Origin: Pirellulales bacterium
GTDB lineage: Bacteria; Planctomycetota; Planctomycetia; Pirellulales; Thermoguttaceae
Assembly (NCBI GenBank): GCA_016936015.1
Contig: JAFGPV010000084.1
Location: forward strand, 1-52,459
DNA: 52,459 bases
Direction of reading: 5' to 3'
The notes under the pieces are model-generated. The model worked only from the letters and a program-made list of their open reading frames with translations, did not search any database and was not told where the DNA came from. Positions 41,771 through 50,178 of this stretch are shown piece after piece; the first letter of the stretch is position 1; the number at the start of each line of letters is the position of its first letter. The translations under genes were made by a program, and so were the position numbers.

Positions 41771-44700
41771 TCCAACAGCACGGGAGGGGTAAAGTCGTTT
41801 GATGACGGTTTGGTTTTTTCTTCCGGCTTTTCACCGTAGATAGTTTCCTCAAGGATTTTACCAACGGTTTTCAGCTTCGCAACGACTGCATCCAACTTTT
41901 GTCGGTCGCCCTCTTTGGCTATTCGACCCATTCTTTGTTCCAAGTCCAGGAGTATCGCCATTGGTTTCTCCGCCGCCGTGCCTTCCAAAAGGGCTTGCAT
42001 CTTTTTTTTGTTTTCCATGATTTGACGATTGATTTTCTTTGCATTCTCAAGCATGTCCGACGGGTCGCCCTTTTTCTCAGTTTCATTGACTATTTGTACC
42101 AGAGATTCTCTAAGTTTCTTGGTCTCGTCCAGCAACATAATCGCCTCTTGAGGGATGGGTTTCACGGCGGGAGAAGTCTTTTCTCCGGAGGTGGGTGAAA
42201 AAACCGTGAGTTTTTTTGCGCCGGGGAATAATTTCCGGAATTTTTCAACATGTCGATGCTCGGCGGTTTTCGGAATCATGTCGACGTCTCGAACCTGCCA
42301 TTGAATGACGTCCCTGATTAAGGCAACTCCCAAACAGCCGCTCCGTTTCCCGTCGCGAGTCTTGAAGACGGTGCTGACGGCCAGCGCATGTTCCTCGTCG
42401 GCCCAGGCTTCGACGATCTCGATGCCCGACATGTCGCACTGAATACGGGACTCGCGCCAGCCGCCCATGTGATCGGCAGCGTACTTGGGCATGGCAAACC
42501 TTGCGGCCCGTTCCCAGTCGCCGTCGGCAACGGCGCGGAGAAAGGCGCGGGCGACTTGATCGGGGGAGAGGAAATCGTCATCGGACAGCGAGTCTGTCGG
42601 GTCATCCGGCCTGACGTTGTCTTTCGGCGGTTCCGTTTTCGGCGTCTTTTTGACCGCCGACGGGGAGAAACGGCCGGGAATCAGTTTATAGCGGATGACG
42701 ATCCGGCTGAACTCGGGATCTTCCTCGACGACCTCAAGCGCGCCAACGACGCCGCTTCGAGTGCGAAAATGCCACGATTTCACTTCTTCGTCCTGTTCCT
42801 GCCCAAGGAAATTGAATAAAGGTTCCTTCGGGTGGATGGCTGCCCGCTGGTCAGTGAGTTCGGCAAGCATCTCGCCTGTTGTGGCTAACCTCTCAGGCGT
42901 CAGTTCGTCCAAGGACCCGCTTGAGCCGATGCCGACGCCATTGACGATGAGCAGGCCTTTTTCGCCGCGGCGTTTGAACAGATCTACGTTGTTGCAGCCC
43001 ATCCACTCGAGCAGCTCGCCCGTCACCTGGGGATGGCCGTTGTTGAATTGACCCTTCTCTTTCAGTGAAGCAACCAAGGTTTCCGGGGCGCTGAGCACGA
43101 GTCCGCCGTGACCGAGGTCCACAAAGCACCCTTGCAGATCGCCGCAGGCGTCGAGAACCGCTTCGTATGTGTCTTCCGTCATTTTCCGGGGATCTTCCGT
43201 CATGGTTTTCAGATTGAAAGCGAAAACCTCAAGACCGCGGAAGCCGAATTTAACTGAGGAACTATCATCCGCCCATAGAATACCGACATGGCTGTAAAAC
43301 TCACGCTGGGAGAGCGTCTGGAGTAGGTAGGGTTTAAAAGATTTAGCAATTCGGTCATGCGGAACGGGCACGTCCCAGCGCTTAAAGAATGATCCGCCCC
43401 GCGCTTGGAGGGTGAGACGGAAAAAGATTTGATCGTCATCGAAGATGCGCATAGCTCGCCAAGTACGGGCAGTTGCACGATAGCGCCCATCAGGCGAATT
43501 GAGAGAGATACCTGATCCCACGGGTTGCGGGCGCTGTGCCCAGTACACGAAAACCGCTCCGCCCAAGGCGAGGACCAGGATTGTCCCGATTGTCCCGGCA
43601 AGAAGCCAAGTAAGTCGCCTGGTCCTTCGAGGGGAGGTCTGTTTTACGTTGGCGAACGCCGCTCGGACCTCCCGCTGGCTGAGAACGACCAGGGCCCAGA
43701 TGCCGATCGGCAGGCCGATCAGGTTGCCCGGCGAAATGATAATCGCCAGGATGCCGGCGGCAACGGCCAGTCCGTAGGCCTGGAGCCGTTTCATTTTCAA
43801 GGCGGCAAAGATCATGAAGCTGCTGAGGAGAAGGATAGCCAGCGGTGCAATGGGGAACAGATGCCTCGAAGCGTAAAGCTCTTTCGTGAAGTGTGTGGTT
43901 TTTGGCCCGGGTGGGAAATACGCCCCAGCTCCATACACGAACCACAAGACCACCAGAATCCCAACGATCCATTCGAGAATGCCCGTGATCAACAGGCCGA
44001 TGGCGGGGCCGGAGACCTGCCGCCGGGCCTGCTCGACGGCATCCTTGTCTGCCAACAAAGCACCAGCAGAGCCGGCCGCGCCCGATTTGATCTTGTTCCG
44101 ATTGGGTGAAATCTTTTGCTGCCGTGCCCAGGCCGTGGTGCAGAGGAAGTTCCATTGCATTTTCCGGCCCCAAAATGAGACAAGAAAAGCCATCGGGATT
44201 GAAATGAGAATGAAAACCGGCAGGAAAACCTCCAGGCCTCGATAACCGTAAAACTGATTTACGAGTACGGCAATACATATTCCTAAAGCAATCCACACCG
44301 AGGCCGTAAGAACACCGAAGTAGGTGCACAACCGCACCTCTTCTCTTTTCTCCGCATCGGTCAAATGGGCGTGGATTTCTCGGACTTCCGGATAGGGAAA
44401 TGGAAACGTGGTCATCCATTCTTCCAATCGGGAACGCCGATCGGTTCGATTGTCTTGTGCGGAAGGCGGCGCCGTGGTGATGATGGTTTGCACTTCGGTC
44501 TTGACCTGGCTTGCCTGCTGGTAGCGGCGCTGAGGCTCTTTTTCCAGCGTGCGGAGGACGACCTCGTCGAGACGGACGTCGATCTGGACCTTTTTCGACG
44601 GCGGGGCGAATCGGCCCAGCGGCAGCTCGCCGGTCAACATCTGGTAGAACACCACGCCCAGCGAGTAGATGTCGGCCCGATGATCCACCTCCTGCGGATG

Positions 44701-45672
44701 CTCCATCTGCTCGGGAGCCATGTAGTGCGGCGTGCCCATCACCTGGCCGGCGGCGGTCAGCGGTTGTGCCGATTCGGTCCCCTCTCCCTTTGGGAGAGGG
44801 TTAGGGTGAGGGCCGTCAGGCGAATAAGAAGACAATGATTGCGACTCGTCATTCACACTGCCCTCACCCCCGGCCCCTCTCCGGGCACCGACCGAAGGTT
44901 GGTCGGGAGAGGGGAGACTTCCCGATTGCTGTCCCACGAGTTTGGCCAGGCCGAAGTCGGCGATTTTTACTTGGCCGGTTTTATCGAGCAGGATGTTTTC
45001 CGGTTTGATGTCGCGGTGGACGACGCCGTGGTCGTGGGCGTACTGGAGGGCGTCGCAGATCTGCGGCACGATGGCCAGGGCCTCCTGGGGCGAGAGTTTT
45101 CCCGATTTGAGCACGTGGCGCAGGTTCAGGCCATCAACGAATTCCATGAGGAAATAGAACAACTTGCCCTCACCCTGGCCCTCTCCGGGCACCGACCGAA
45201 GGTTGGTCGGGAGAGGGGAGAGCGTACCCTCACCCCCGGCCCCTCTCCCGGAAAGGGAGAGGGGAGACTCGGTTTGACCAAAATCGTGGACGACGACGAT
45301 GTTCGGATGCGCCAGCAGGGCCATGGCCCGGGCCTCGCGGGTAAAGCGTTCGGCGAAGGCCGGGTCGCGGGCAATCTTCGGCGAGAGGATTTTCAGGGCC
45401 ACGAGGCGGTCGAGGTGTTTTTGCCGGGCCTTGTAGACCATTCCCATGCCGCCCCGGCCGACGAATTCGAGGATCTCCAGGTCGGGGAAGCGGGAGGCCA
45501 ACTGCTCGGGCGGCGGCGGCGGAAAATCGTCATTCTCCGCCGGATCGCCGCCGATCGACGTGTCTGCCTGGCCCCTCAGTCCGCCCTTCAGCAGGCAGGC
45601 CGGGCACAGTCCCTGGGGCGCGTTGGCGGCCAGTTCTTTCCCACACTGGGGACAGCGGTTTTCAGAATTCAT
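41767..45672 (-). CDS. Membrane Ser/Thr protein kinase with repeat insertions in the kinase domain
   Basis: 1301 residues. Zinc ribbon CPQCGKEL..CPACL (7-26). The kinase domain starts near 64: VGRGGMGMVYKA (71-82), VALKIL with Lys94, VVHRDIKPENILLD with Asp221, DFG at 239-241, APEQ at 319-322. Two stretches, about 136-169 (between strands 4 and 5) and 249-303 (activation segment), are encoded by palindromic repeats. Then about seven membrane helices between 450 and 730, followed by an outer domain of nearly 550 residues of unknown fold, including a nuclear-transport-factor-like piece (PDQVARAFLRAVADGDWERAARFAMPKYAADH). It is a probable receptor kinase signalling to the overlapping sigma factor. 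Confidence 0.92.
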   Translation of the reverse strand: MNSENRCPQCGKELAANAPQGLCPACLLKGGLRGQADTSIGGDPAENDDFPPPPPEQLASRFPDLEILEFVGRGGMGMVYKARQKHLDRLVALKILSPKIARDPAFAERFTREARAMALLAHPNIVVVHDFGQTESPLSLSGRGAGGEGTLSPLPTNLRSVPGEGQGEGKLFYFLMEFVDGLNLRHVLKSGKLSPQEALAIVPQICDALQYAHDHGVVHRDIKPENILLDKTGQVKIADFGLAKLVGQQSGSLPSPDQPSVGARRGAGGEGSVNDESQSLSSYSPDGPHPNPLPKGEGTESAQPLTAAGQVMGTPHYMAPEQMEHPQEVDHRADIYSLGVVFYQMLTGELPLGRFAPPSKKVQIDVRLDEVVLRTLEKEPQRRYQQASQVKTEVQTIITTAPPSAQDNRTDRRSRLEEWMTTFPFPYPEVREIHAHLTDAEKREEVRLCTYFGVLTASVWIALGICIAVLVNQFYGYRGLEVFLPVFILISIPMAFLVSFWGRKMQWNFLCTTAWARQQKISPNRNKIKSGAAGSAGALLADKDAVEQARRQVSGPAIGLLITGILEWIVGILVVLWFVYGAGAYFPPGPKTTHFTKELYASRHLFPIAPLAILLLSSFMIFAALKMKRLQAYGLAVAAGILAIIISPGNLIGLPIGIWALVVLSQREVRAAFANVKQTSPRRTRRLTWLLAGTIGTILVLALGGAVFVYWAQRPQPVGSGISLNSPDGRYRATARTWRAMRIFDDDQIFFRLTLQARGGSFFKRWDVPVPHDRIAKSFKPYLLQTLSQREFYSHVGILWADDSSSVKFGFRGLEVFAFNLKTMTEDPRKMTEDTYEAVLDACGDLQGCFVDLGHGGLVLSAPETLVASLKEKGQFNNGHPQVTGELLEWMGCNNVDLFKRRGEKGLLIVNGVGIGSSGSLDELTPERLATTGEMLAELTDQRAAIHPKEPLFNFLGQEQDEEVKSWHFRTRSGVVGALEVVEEDPEFSRIVIRYKLIPGRFSPSAVKKTPKTEPPKDNVRPDDPTDSLSDDDFLSPDQVARAFLRAVADGDWERAARFAMPKYAADHMGGWRESRIQCDMSGIEIVEAWADEEHALAVSTVFKTRDGKRSGCLGVALIRDVIQWQVRDVDMIPKTAEHRHVEKFRKLFPGAKKLTVFSPTSGEKTSPAVKPIPQEAIMLLDETKKLRESLVQIVNETEKKGDPSDMLENAKKINRQIMENKKKMQALLEGTAAEKPMAILLDLEQRMGRIAKEGDRQKLDAVVAKLKTVGKILEETIYGEKPEEKTKPSSNDFTPPVLLE
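44779..44920. repeat. Palindromic repeat, family D (kinase activation segment)
   Basis: Two outward units, CCCCTCTCCCTTTGGGAGAG GG..GTGAGGGCC and CCCTCACCCCCGGCCCCTCT CC..GGGAGAGGGGAGA, bracket about 40 nt. It is read in frame as LPSPDQPSVGARRGAGGEG and DGPHPNPLPKGEG. A core of about 40 nt is identical to one in 45166-45267. Confidence 0.92.
45166..45267. repeat. Palindromic repeat, family D (kinase strand 4-5 loop)
   Basis: Begins GCCCTCACCCTGGCCCTCTC CGGG and ends CCCTCTCCCGGAAAGGGAGA GGGG. It is read in frame as SPLSLSGRGAGGEGTLSPLP and TNLRSVPGEGQGEG. The shared core (ctctccgggcaccgaccgaa and following) is in a different reading frame from the copy at 44779-44920. Confidence 0.92.
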
Positions 45673-45908
45673 GGATCATATCCCTTTACCCATAGGCTTC
45701 TGCTACTCCTCTACTCCTCTACAAAGGCAAAAGGAGGAAAAAGTTACCGAAAAAAATGAGGAAAAGTCGCCAGGCGCCACCTGAAAACAGTATAACCGCG
45801 GACGGCCCGGTTTGCTGTAGGGCGTGCCTGGGGTCAGGCCGTGATTAGTGATTAGCAGGGACCGGCGGTCTTTACCTTGTCTTTTTCCAAAGTGGCCCAA
45901 TATGACGC

Positions 45909-45936
45909 TTGCTATCCTACAACGTTTTGCTATAAT
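45909..45936 (+). promoter_or_regulatory. Consensus-like sigma-70 promoter upstream of the dispersed element
   Basis: TTGCTA (45909-45914), a 16-nt spacer and a perfect TATAAT (45931-45936). It resembles the promoter at 3988-4016 ahead of the sister element. The two share CTCTTTGGCAA or TTCTTTGGCAA shortly downstream. It could also serve moxR, about 480 nt away. Confidence 0.5.
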
Positions 45937-46114
45937 ATACAATAGTATAGTTATGTTCTTTGGCAACCTATCAGAAATACCTTTTCCCGCGTGGAAAATA
46001 TGCGCCCCTCAACCGCGGCTTGCTCGAGGGGGGCGCGCCATCAAGAAAAAAACGTGGAAAAAACGAATTTTGTTGAGCAACACTTTACCCCGAAAGAACC
46101 AGTTTCCATAAAAA

Positions 46115-46211
46115 CCACCCGGCTGGGGACCCGGCCGTGCATTTTTCGACTGTTGATGACCAACTGAGAAATCCCGGGGGCCCGCGATCGCTCCGCGATC
46201 GGGGCGGCCAT
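46115..46211. repeat. Dispersed ~95-nt element (copy 2)
   Basis: CCACCCGGCTGGGGACCCGG then CCGTGCATTTTTCGACTGTT, GATGACCAACT, CCCGGG, GCCCGCGATCGCTCCGCGAT and CGGGGCGGCCAT. Order and spacing match 4081-4171. It has a self-complementary GATCGCTCCGCGATC stem. Confidence 0.7.
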
Positions 46212-46418
46212 GTAGGATTGGGCTTCGTGCTTGAAGATGCCGGCCACGGCAGACCAGAGGTGCCTTTGCCCGGGCCACTTCGCGTTTTGGAAGAAGACCT
46301 GGGCAAAGCCGCGGGCACTGAACTGGTTCGGCCAGTGGCGGACCAGCGGCTGGTGAAGTTTGACGATCTGGGCCAGGCCGGACTTGCCGCCGGGAGGAAA
46401 AACTTTCATACTACGGCC

Positions 46419-47360
46419 ATGAACGACAACACCCCATCTTGGATCCAGTCACTGCAACAAAACATCGCCCAGGTGGTTTTAGGGAAGGCGGAGGTGATCC
46501 GGCTGACGATCATCGCCTTGCTGGCCGGGGAGCACGTGCTGTTGGAGGACGTGCCGGGGGTGGGCAAAACGTTGGTGGGCAAGGCGCTGGCCCGGAGCGT
46601 CTCGGGACTGTTCCGCCGCATCCAGTTCACTCCCGACCTGCTGCCGGCCGACATCACCGGCAGCAGCATCTTGAACTTGCAGACGCAGGAGTTCACCTTC
46701 AGCCCGGGGCCGATCTTCGCCAACATCCTGCTGGCCGACGAGATCAACCGGGCCACGCCCCGGACGCAGAGCGCGCTGCTGGAGGGGATGTGCGAGCGGC
46801 AGGTTTCGGTCGACGGGCAGACGCACCCGTTGCCGCAGCCGTTCATGGTCATCGCCACGCAGAACCCGGCGGAGTTCGAGGGGACCTACCCGCTGCCGGA
46901 GAGCCAATTGGACCGCTTCTTGCTCCGCATCCCGGTGGGATATCCCGAGCGGAGCGTGGAACTGCAAGTGTTGACGAGCCATCGCGAAGGGGAGCCGGTC
47001 GAGTCGCTCCGCCCGGTGCTCGACGGCGGGCAGATCGTCGCCCTGCAGGCCGACGTACGGCAGGTGGCCGTCGAGGATTCGATCAACCAGTACCTGCTCG
47101 ACCTGGTGTCGGCCACGCGGCGTTGCGACGACATCCACGTGGGCGTCAGTCCCCGCGGGGCGTTGGCGCTCTACCGGGCGGCCCAGGCCTCGGCCCTGCT
47201 GGCGGGACGCAACTACGCCGTACCCGACGACGTCAAATCGCTGGCCGTCCCCGTGCTCGCCCACCGGGTGATCACCAAGGGCTACCTGCACGGCGGACAG
47301 CGCGAGGCGGTCGAAACGCTCATCGAACGCCTGGTTGAAGAAGTGCCTGTCCCGGCGTAG
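46419..47360 (+). CDS. MoxR family AAA+ ATPase
   Basis: 313 residues. NIAQVVLGKAEVIRLTIIAL, Walker A LLEDVPGVGKTLVGKAL, FTPDLLPADITGS, Walker B NILLADEINRATPRTQSALLEGM, PFMVIATQNPAEFEGTYPLPESQLDRF and VGVSPRGALALYRAAQ are MoxR signatures. MoxR ATPases act as chaperones for assembling or maturing partner complexes, usually encoded with DUF58 and von Willebrand A proteins. None is next to it here; a transglutaminase-like protein, another frequent partner, lies 1.2 kb downstream. The ATG at 46419 starts the conserved part. Confidence 0.95.
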   Translation: MNDNTPSWIQSLQQNIAQVVLGKAEVIRLTIIALLAGEHVLLEDVPGVGKTLVGKALARSVSGLFRRIQFTPDLLPADITGSSILNLQTQEFTFSPGPIFANILLADEINRATPRTQSALLEGMCERQVSVDGQTHPLPQPFMVIATQNPAEFEGTYPLPESQLDRFLLRIPVGYPERSVELQVLTSHREGEPVESLRPVLDGGQIVALQADVRQVAVEDSINQYLLDLVSATRRCDDIHVGVSPRGALALYRAAQASALLAGRNYAVPDDVKSLAVPVLAHRVITKGYLHGGQREAVETLIERLVEEVPVPA

Positions 47361-47388
47361 GGAGAAATTGCAAATTGCAATTCCCCGA

Positions 47389-48078
47389 TCAATACTCGCC
47401 GTCCATCCCCAGCCGCATCTTCAGCTCCTCGAACTGCCGGGTGAAGGCGTCGCTGGAGGAGTGGACGTGCTCGGCCTCGGTGATGAACTTTAATTGTTCG
47501 TCCAGGGTGACGCCCCGCTCGTGCAGGAGCAACTCGAAATCGGCCAGGTGCTCGCCGTAGAGAATCAGCAGCTTGTGCTCGTCGAATTGGATTTCGTGAG
47601 GCACGTCGGGATTGAGCACGGCGATGCCGGTGCAGCCGTCGTTGGTCAGCAGGTCTTCATATTCATAGAGGATGCTCTTCAGCACCGGCAGGTCGATGTG
47701 CTCGCGGTAGAGATCGGTATGGCCGGAACGGTCGCGGTTGTGACTGGTCTCCAGCACCACGTCGACGGTGAAACCCAGCGGTTCCAGCAGGTCCATGAAG
47801 GTCTCGAACAGCCGTTCGCGGGTGACGGCCGCCATAATCACCGGCACGCTGCTGCGGCTCTGCTCGTCGCGGTAGGCGTCGTGGCGATAGCCCTGGGCGG
47901 GGACCACCTGGAGGTCGTAGGAGGGGCGGACGGCGTCGGACAGCGTGTAATCGCCGTACCGCGCCACGCTGAGGTGCGTTTCCAACTCCTCCTCGCTAAG
48001 GTGCTCGAAGCTGCTCGTGCCGGCGGGCATGGCGCCTTCGCGAAAGACGTTGCGGAAAAATCGTTTGATAAAACCCAT
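47389..48078 (-). CDS. Conserved hypothetical protein
   Basis: 229 residues from MGFIKRFFRNVFREG at 48078; the frame is open to 48126. Not recognised. Soluble, acidic, with a helical start and a mixed alpha/beta body: SVPVIMAAVTRERLFETFMDLLEPLGFTVDVVLETSH, HIDLPVLKSILYEYEDLLTNDGCTGIAVLNPDVPHEIQFDEHKLLILYG. The ending (EHVHSSSDAFTRQFEELKMRLGMD) is helical. Clean codon use supports a real gene. It runs convergent to moxR, 28 nt apart. Confidence 0.75.
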   Translation of the reverse strand: MGFIKRFFRNVFREGAMPAGTSSFEHLSEEELETHLSVARYGDYTLSDAVRPSYDLQVVPAQGYRHDAYRDEQSRSSVPVIMAAVTRERLFETFMDLLEPLGFTVDVVLETSHNRDRSGHTDLYREHIDLPVLKSILYEYEDLLTNDGCTGIAVLNPDVPHEIQFDEHKLLILYGEHLADFELLLHERGVTLDEQLKFITEAEHVHSSSDAFTRQFEELKMRLGMDGEY

Positions 48079-48146
48079 GAGTGCGCTCTGCTGGAGGAAA
48101 CGATGCTCGGTCAAGGGGTCGGGCAAGCCGCAACTGGGAACTTCTT

Positions 48147-48229
48147 CCGGGAAAGGGGGACTAGTCCCACTGGACGGGAGCGGCCTTGTAGACCGTTTTG
48201 CTCTCGTGGGGCCCGTCCCCTTTTCCCGG
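48147..48229. repeat. Long imperfect hairpin (CCGGGAAAGGGGGAC arms)
   Basis: CCGGGAAAGGGGGAC (48147-48161) pairs with GTCCCCTTTTCCCGG (48215-48229). Inside, CCCAC pairs with GTGGG and GGGAGC with GCTCTC, forming an extended stem of about 83 nt. It lies in the 510-nt gap (48079-48588) before the transglutaminase gene. The remainder of that gap shows no gene I can support. Confidence 0.7.
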
Positions 48230-48588
48230 CCTTTCTATCCAACCGTAGGTTACGGTTTCGGCGGACGCCGCGACCGATTCAAGTTCCGGAACTTTCGCTG
48301 GAGCCGATTCCGCTACGGCCAGAAAAACCGGCACACCTGGCGCAATCCGCGTCCCATCCGATTCCCCGCCCCGCCCGGGGATGTTGCAAAAAATCCCGGT
48401 CGGTCGGCGGCATGTTTCTAAAAGAAATCTAGCACCCAAACCGCGCCTCTGCCGAAGCGGAGCCGCTCCGCCGGACAAGAAGAAATGATTTTCCAAACGA
48501 TTCTCCAATCCACGAAGAGTTGGAGGAGAAACCCTGTAGCCTTCTTTCTGGTTTTTCGTTACACTTTTTGCGATAGGAACACCTTGCC

Positions 48589-50142
48589 ATGCCAAGCCGT
48601 CGCTCTCCCGCCGCACGAGTTAATTACCTTCTCCCGCTGAGCGCGGTCGCGCTGGCGGCGCTCATCCCGGGCGAAGGCTGCCGCCGTCCGGCCGCCAAGG
48701 AGCAAGAAGCGAAGCAAACATCCGCGGTGCCGCAGCGTGAAACCTGGTACGTGTGCTATCTGAAGGGCGCCCGCGTCGGCACCGAGCAGACCCAGGTGTT
48801 TCACGAGACCGAGGACGGTCAACCCGTCGTCCGCACCGAGGGCTGGCAACGGTTCGACGTATTGCGTTCCGGTCAGGAAAGCAAGGTGGAATTCCACTTC
48901 ACCAACGTAGAAACACCTGACGGAAAGCTGCTCCGCTTCGAGACCCTGGAAAAGATCGGTGAGCGGCCCGTGCGGCGGCGGGGCCGCGTGGTCGGCAAGT
49001 ACCTCGAAATTGAAACCGAGACCGCCGGCAAAACCGGGCATCCCACGTCGCTCGAGTGGCGGCCGGAATTCCGCGGCCTGGACGCCCTGGACCAAACGCT
49101 GCGGGCCGAACCGCTCCGGCCCGGCCAGCAACGATCCCTCCAGGCCCTGATTGCGCCCTATTTCAAAGTCGGGAGGCTCGCCATCCAGGCCCGGGATTGG
49201 GAAAACGTGGAACTGCCCGACGGCCCTCGCCAACTGCTCCGCGTCGAGGTCCAGGTTTTTTTCCTCGACGGCCAGAAGGACCAAATGACCGTCTGGGTCG
49301 ATCAGGCCGGCGAAACGTGGAAGGTTTCCCTGCGGGATCTCTTCGAGGCGGTCCGCACGACCAAAGAGCGGGCCTTGGCGTCGGAGAAAGGGCCGACGAT
49401 CGACATCTTCTCCGCAACGGCGATCCCCGTCGACCGGCCGATCCCGCAGGCTCACGAGACCCAAAAGATCCGTTATCGCGTCCACTTGTCGGGAGGCGAC
49501 CCGGCAAAGGTCTTTCCCAAAGGGCCGTCACAGCGGGTGAAAGGCATCGACGCCCACACGGCCGAGATCACGGTCTATGCCGTGCGTCCCGGCCGGCCCG
49601 ACAACCCGGACGCCCCCGCCGACCCGCCCACGGCGGAGGACCGCAAGCCCAACGGCAACGTCCAGAGCGACGATCCGCGGATTAAAAAACTCGCCCGGGA
49701 GGCGGCCGGCAAGGAGACCGATCCCTGGCGGATCGCCGTCGCCCTGGAACATTTTGTGAAGAACTATATCCGGCTGACGGACTATTCGCAGGTCTTCTCC
49801 ACCGCGGCCGAAGTGGCCGAAAGCCGCGAGGGCGACTGCTCGGAACACGCCGTCCTGCTGGCCGCGCTCTGCCGGGCCCGAGGTCTTCCCGCCCGGGTTG
49901 CCGTAGGCTTGGTTTATGTGGAACGATCCCAAGAGTTCGCTTACCACATGTGGACCGAAGCGCACATCGGCCAGAAGTGGATCCCCCTGGACGGCACGCT
50001 GGGCCGGGGCGGCATCGGCGGCGCCCACCTCAAACTCGGACAAAGCAGTCTTGACGGCACCACCCTGTACAGCAGCTTCCTTCCCATCGCCGACGTGGTG
50101 GGAAAACTCAAGATCAAGGTTCTGGAAGTGAATCCGCGTTGA
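48589..50142 (+). CDS. Secreted transglutaminase-like protein
   Basis: 517 residues. The N-terminal helix (NYLLPLSAVALAALIPGEGC) suggests export, possibly as a lipoprotein although the site GEGC is a poor lipobox. About 300 residues of beta-rich sequence follow. The transglutaminase-like core is near 370-480: EHFVKNYIRLTDYSQVFSTAAEVAESREGDCSEHAVLLAALCRARGLPARVAVGLV with the catalytic Cys, YHMWTEAHIG with His, and WIPLDGTLG with Asp. The full Cys-His-Asp triad is present, so it may be a protease or cross-linking enzyme. MoxR lies in the same neighbourhood and direction. Confidence 0.9.
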   Translation: MPSRRSPAARVNYLLPLSAVALAALIPGEGCRRPAAKEQEAKQTSAVPQRETWYVCYLKGARVGTEQTQVFHETEDGQPVVRTEGWQRFDVLRSGQESKVEFHFTNVETPDGKLLRFETLEKIGERPVRRRGRVVGKYLEIETETAGKTGHPTSLEWRPEFRGLDALDQTLRAEPLRPGQQRSLQALIAPYFKVGRLAIQARDWENVELPDGPRQLLRVEVQVFFLDGQKDQMTVWVDQAGETWKVSLRDLFEAVRTTKERALASEKGPTIDIFSATAIPVDRPIPQAHETQKIRYRVHLSGGDPAKVFPKGPSQRVKGIDAHTAEITVYAVRPGRPDNPDAPADPPTAEDRKPNGNVQSDDPRIKKLAREAAGKETDPWRIAVALEHFVKNYIRLTDYSQVFSTAAEVAESREGDCSEHAVLLAALCRARGLPARVAVGLVYVERSQEFAYHMWTEAHIGQKWIPLDGTLGRGGIGGAHLKLGQSSLDGTTLYSSFLPIADVVGKLKIKVLEVNPR

Positions 50143-50151
50143 TCTCAGAAA

Positions 50152-50178
50152 AAAGTAGATGCGGCATCCTGCCGCATC
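50152..50178 (-). terminator. Hairpin terminator shared by convergent genes
   Basis: On the minus strand, GATGCGGCAGGATGCCGCAT C followed by TACTTTTTT. The stem is identical to the aroF terminator at 40962-40982. It overlaps the stop codon of the minus-strand PEP-CTERM gene. Confidence 0.7.

Larger units (their letters stand above)
45673..46418. other. 746-nt intergenic region between kinase and MoxR genes
   Basis: No protein gene is supported. It holds a strong promoter-like site (45909-45936), a stem GCGCCCCTC..GAGGGGGGCGC (46002-46036), and the dispersed element at 46115-46211. The kinase has a low-complexity GTAGAGGAGTAGAGGAGTAG leader on the minus strand. The reading frame of MoxR stays open upstream of 46419 but encodes no ATPase sequence there. 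Confidence 0.6.

Noticed and set aside
45166-45267. Insert in the kinase seen as an authentic kinase insert domain
   Set aside because: Its DNA is a dispersed palindrome also found in intergenic sites, and an identical core is read in another frame elsewhere in the same gene.
48161-48616. A 151-codon minus-strand frame before the transglutaminase gene
   Set aside because: It runs through the long hairpin at 48147-48229, shows no recognisable fold, and would overlap the transglutaminase start; it is kept as intergenic.
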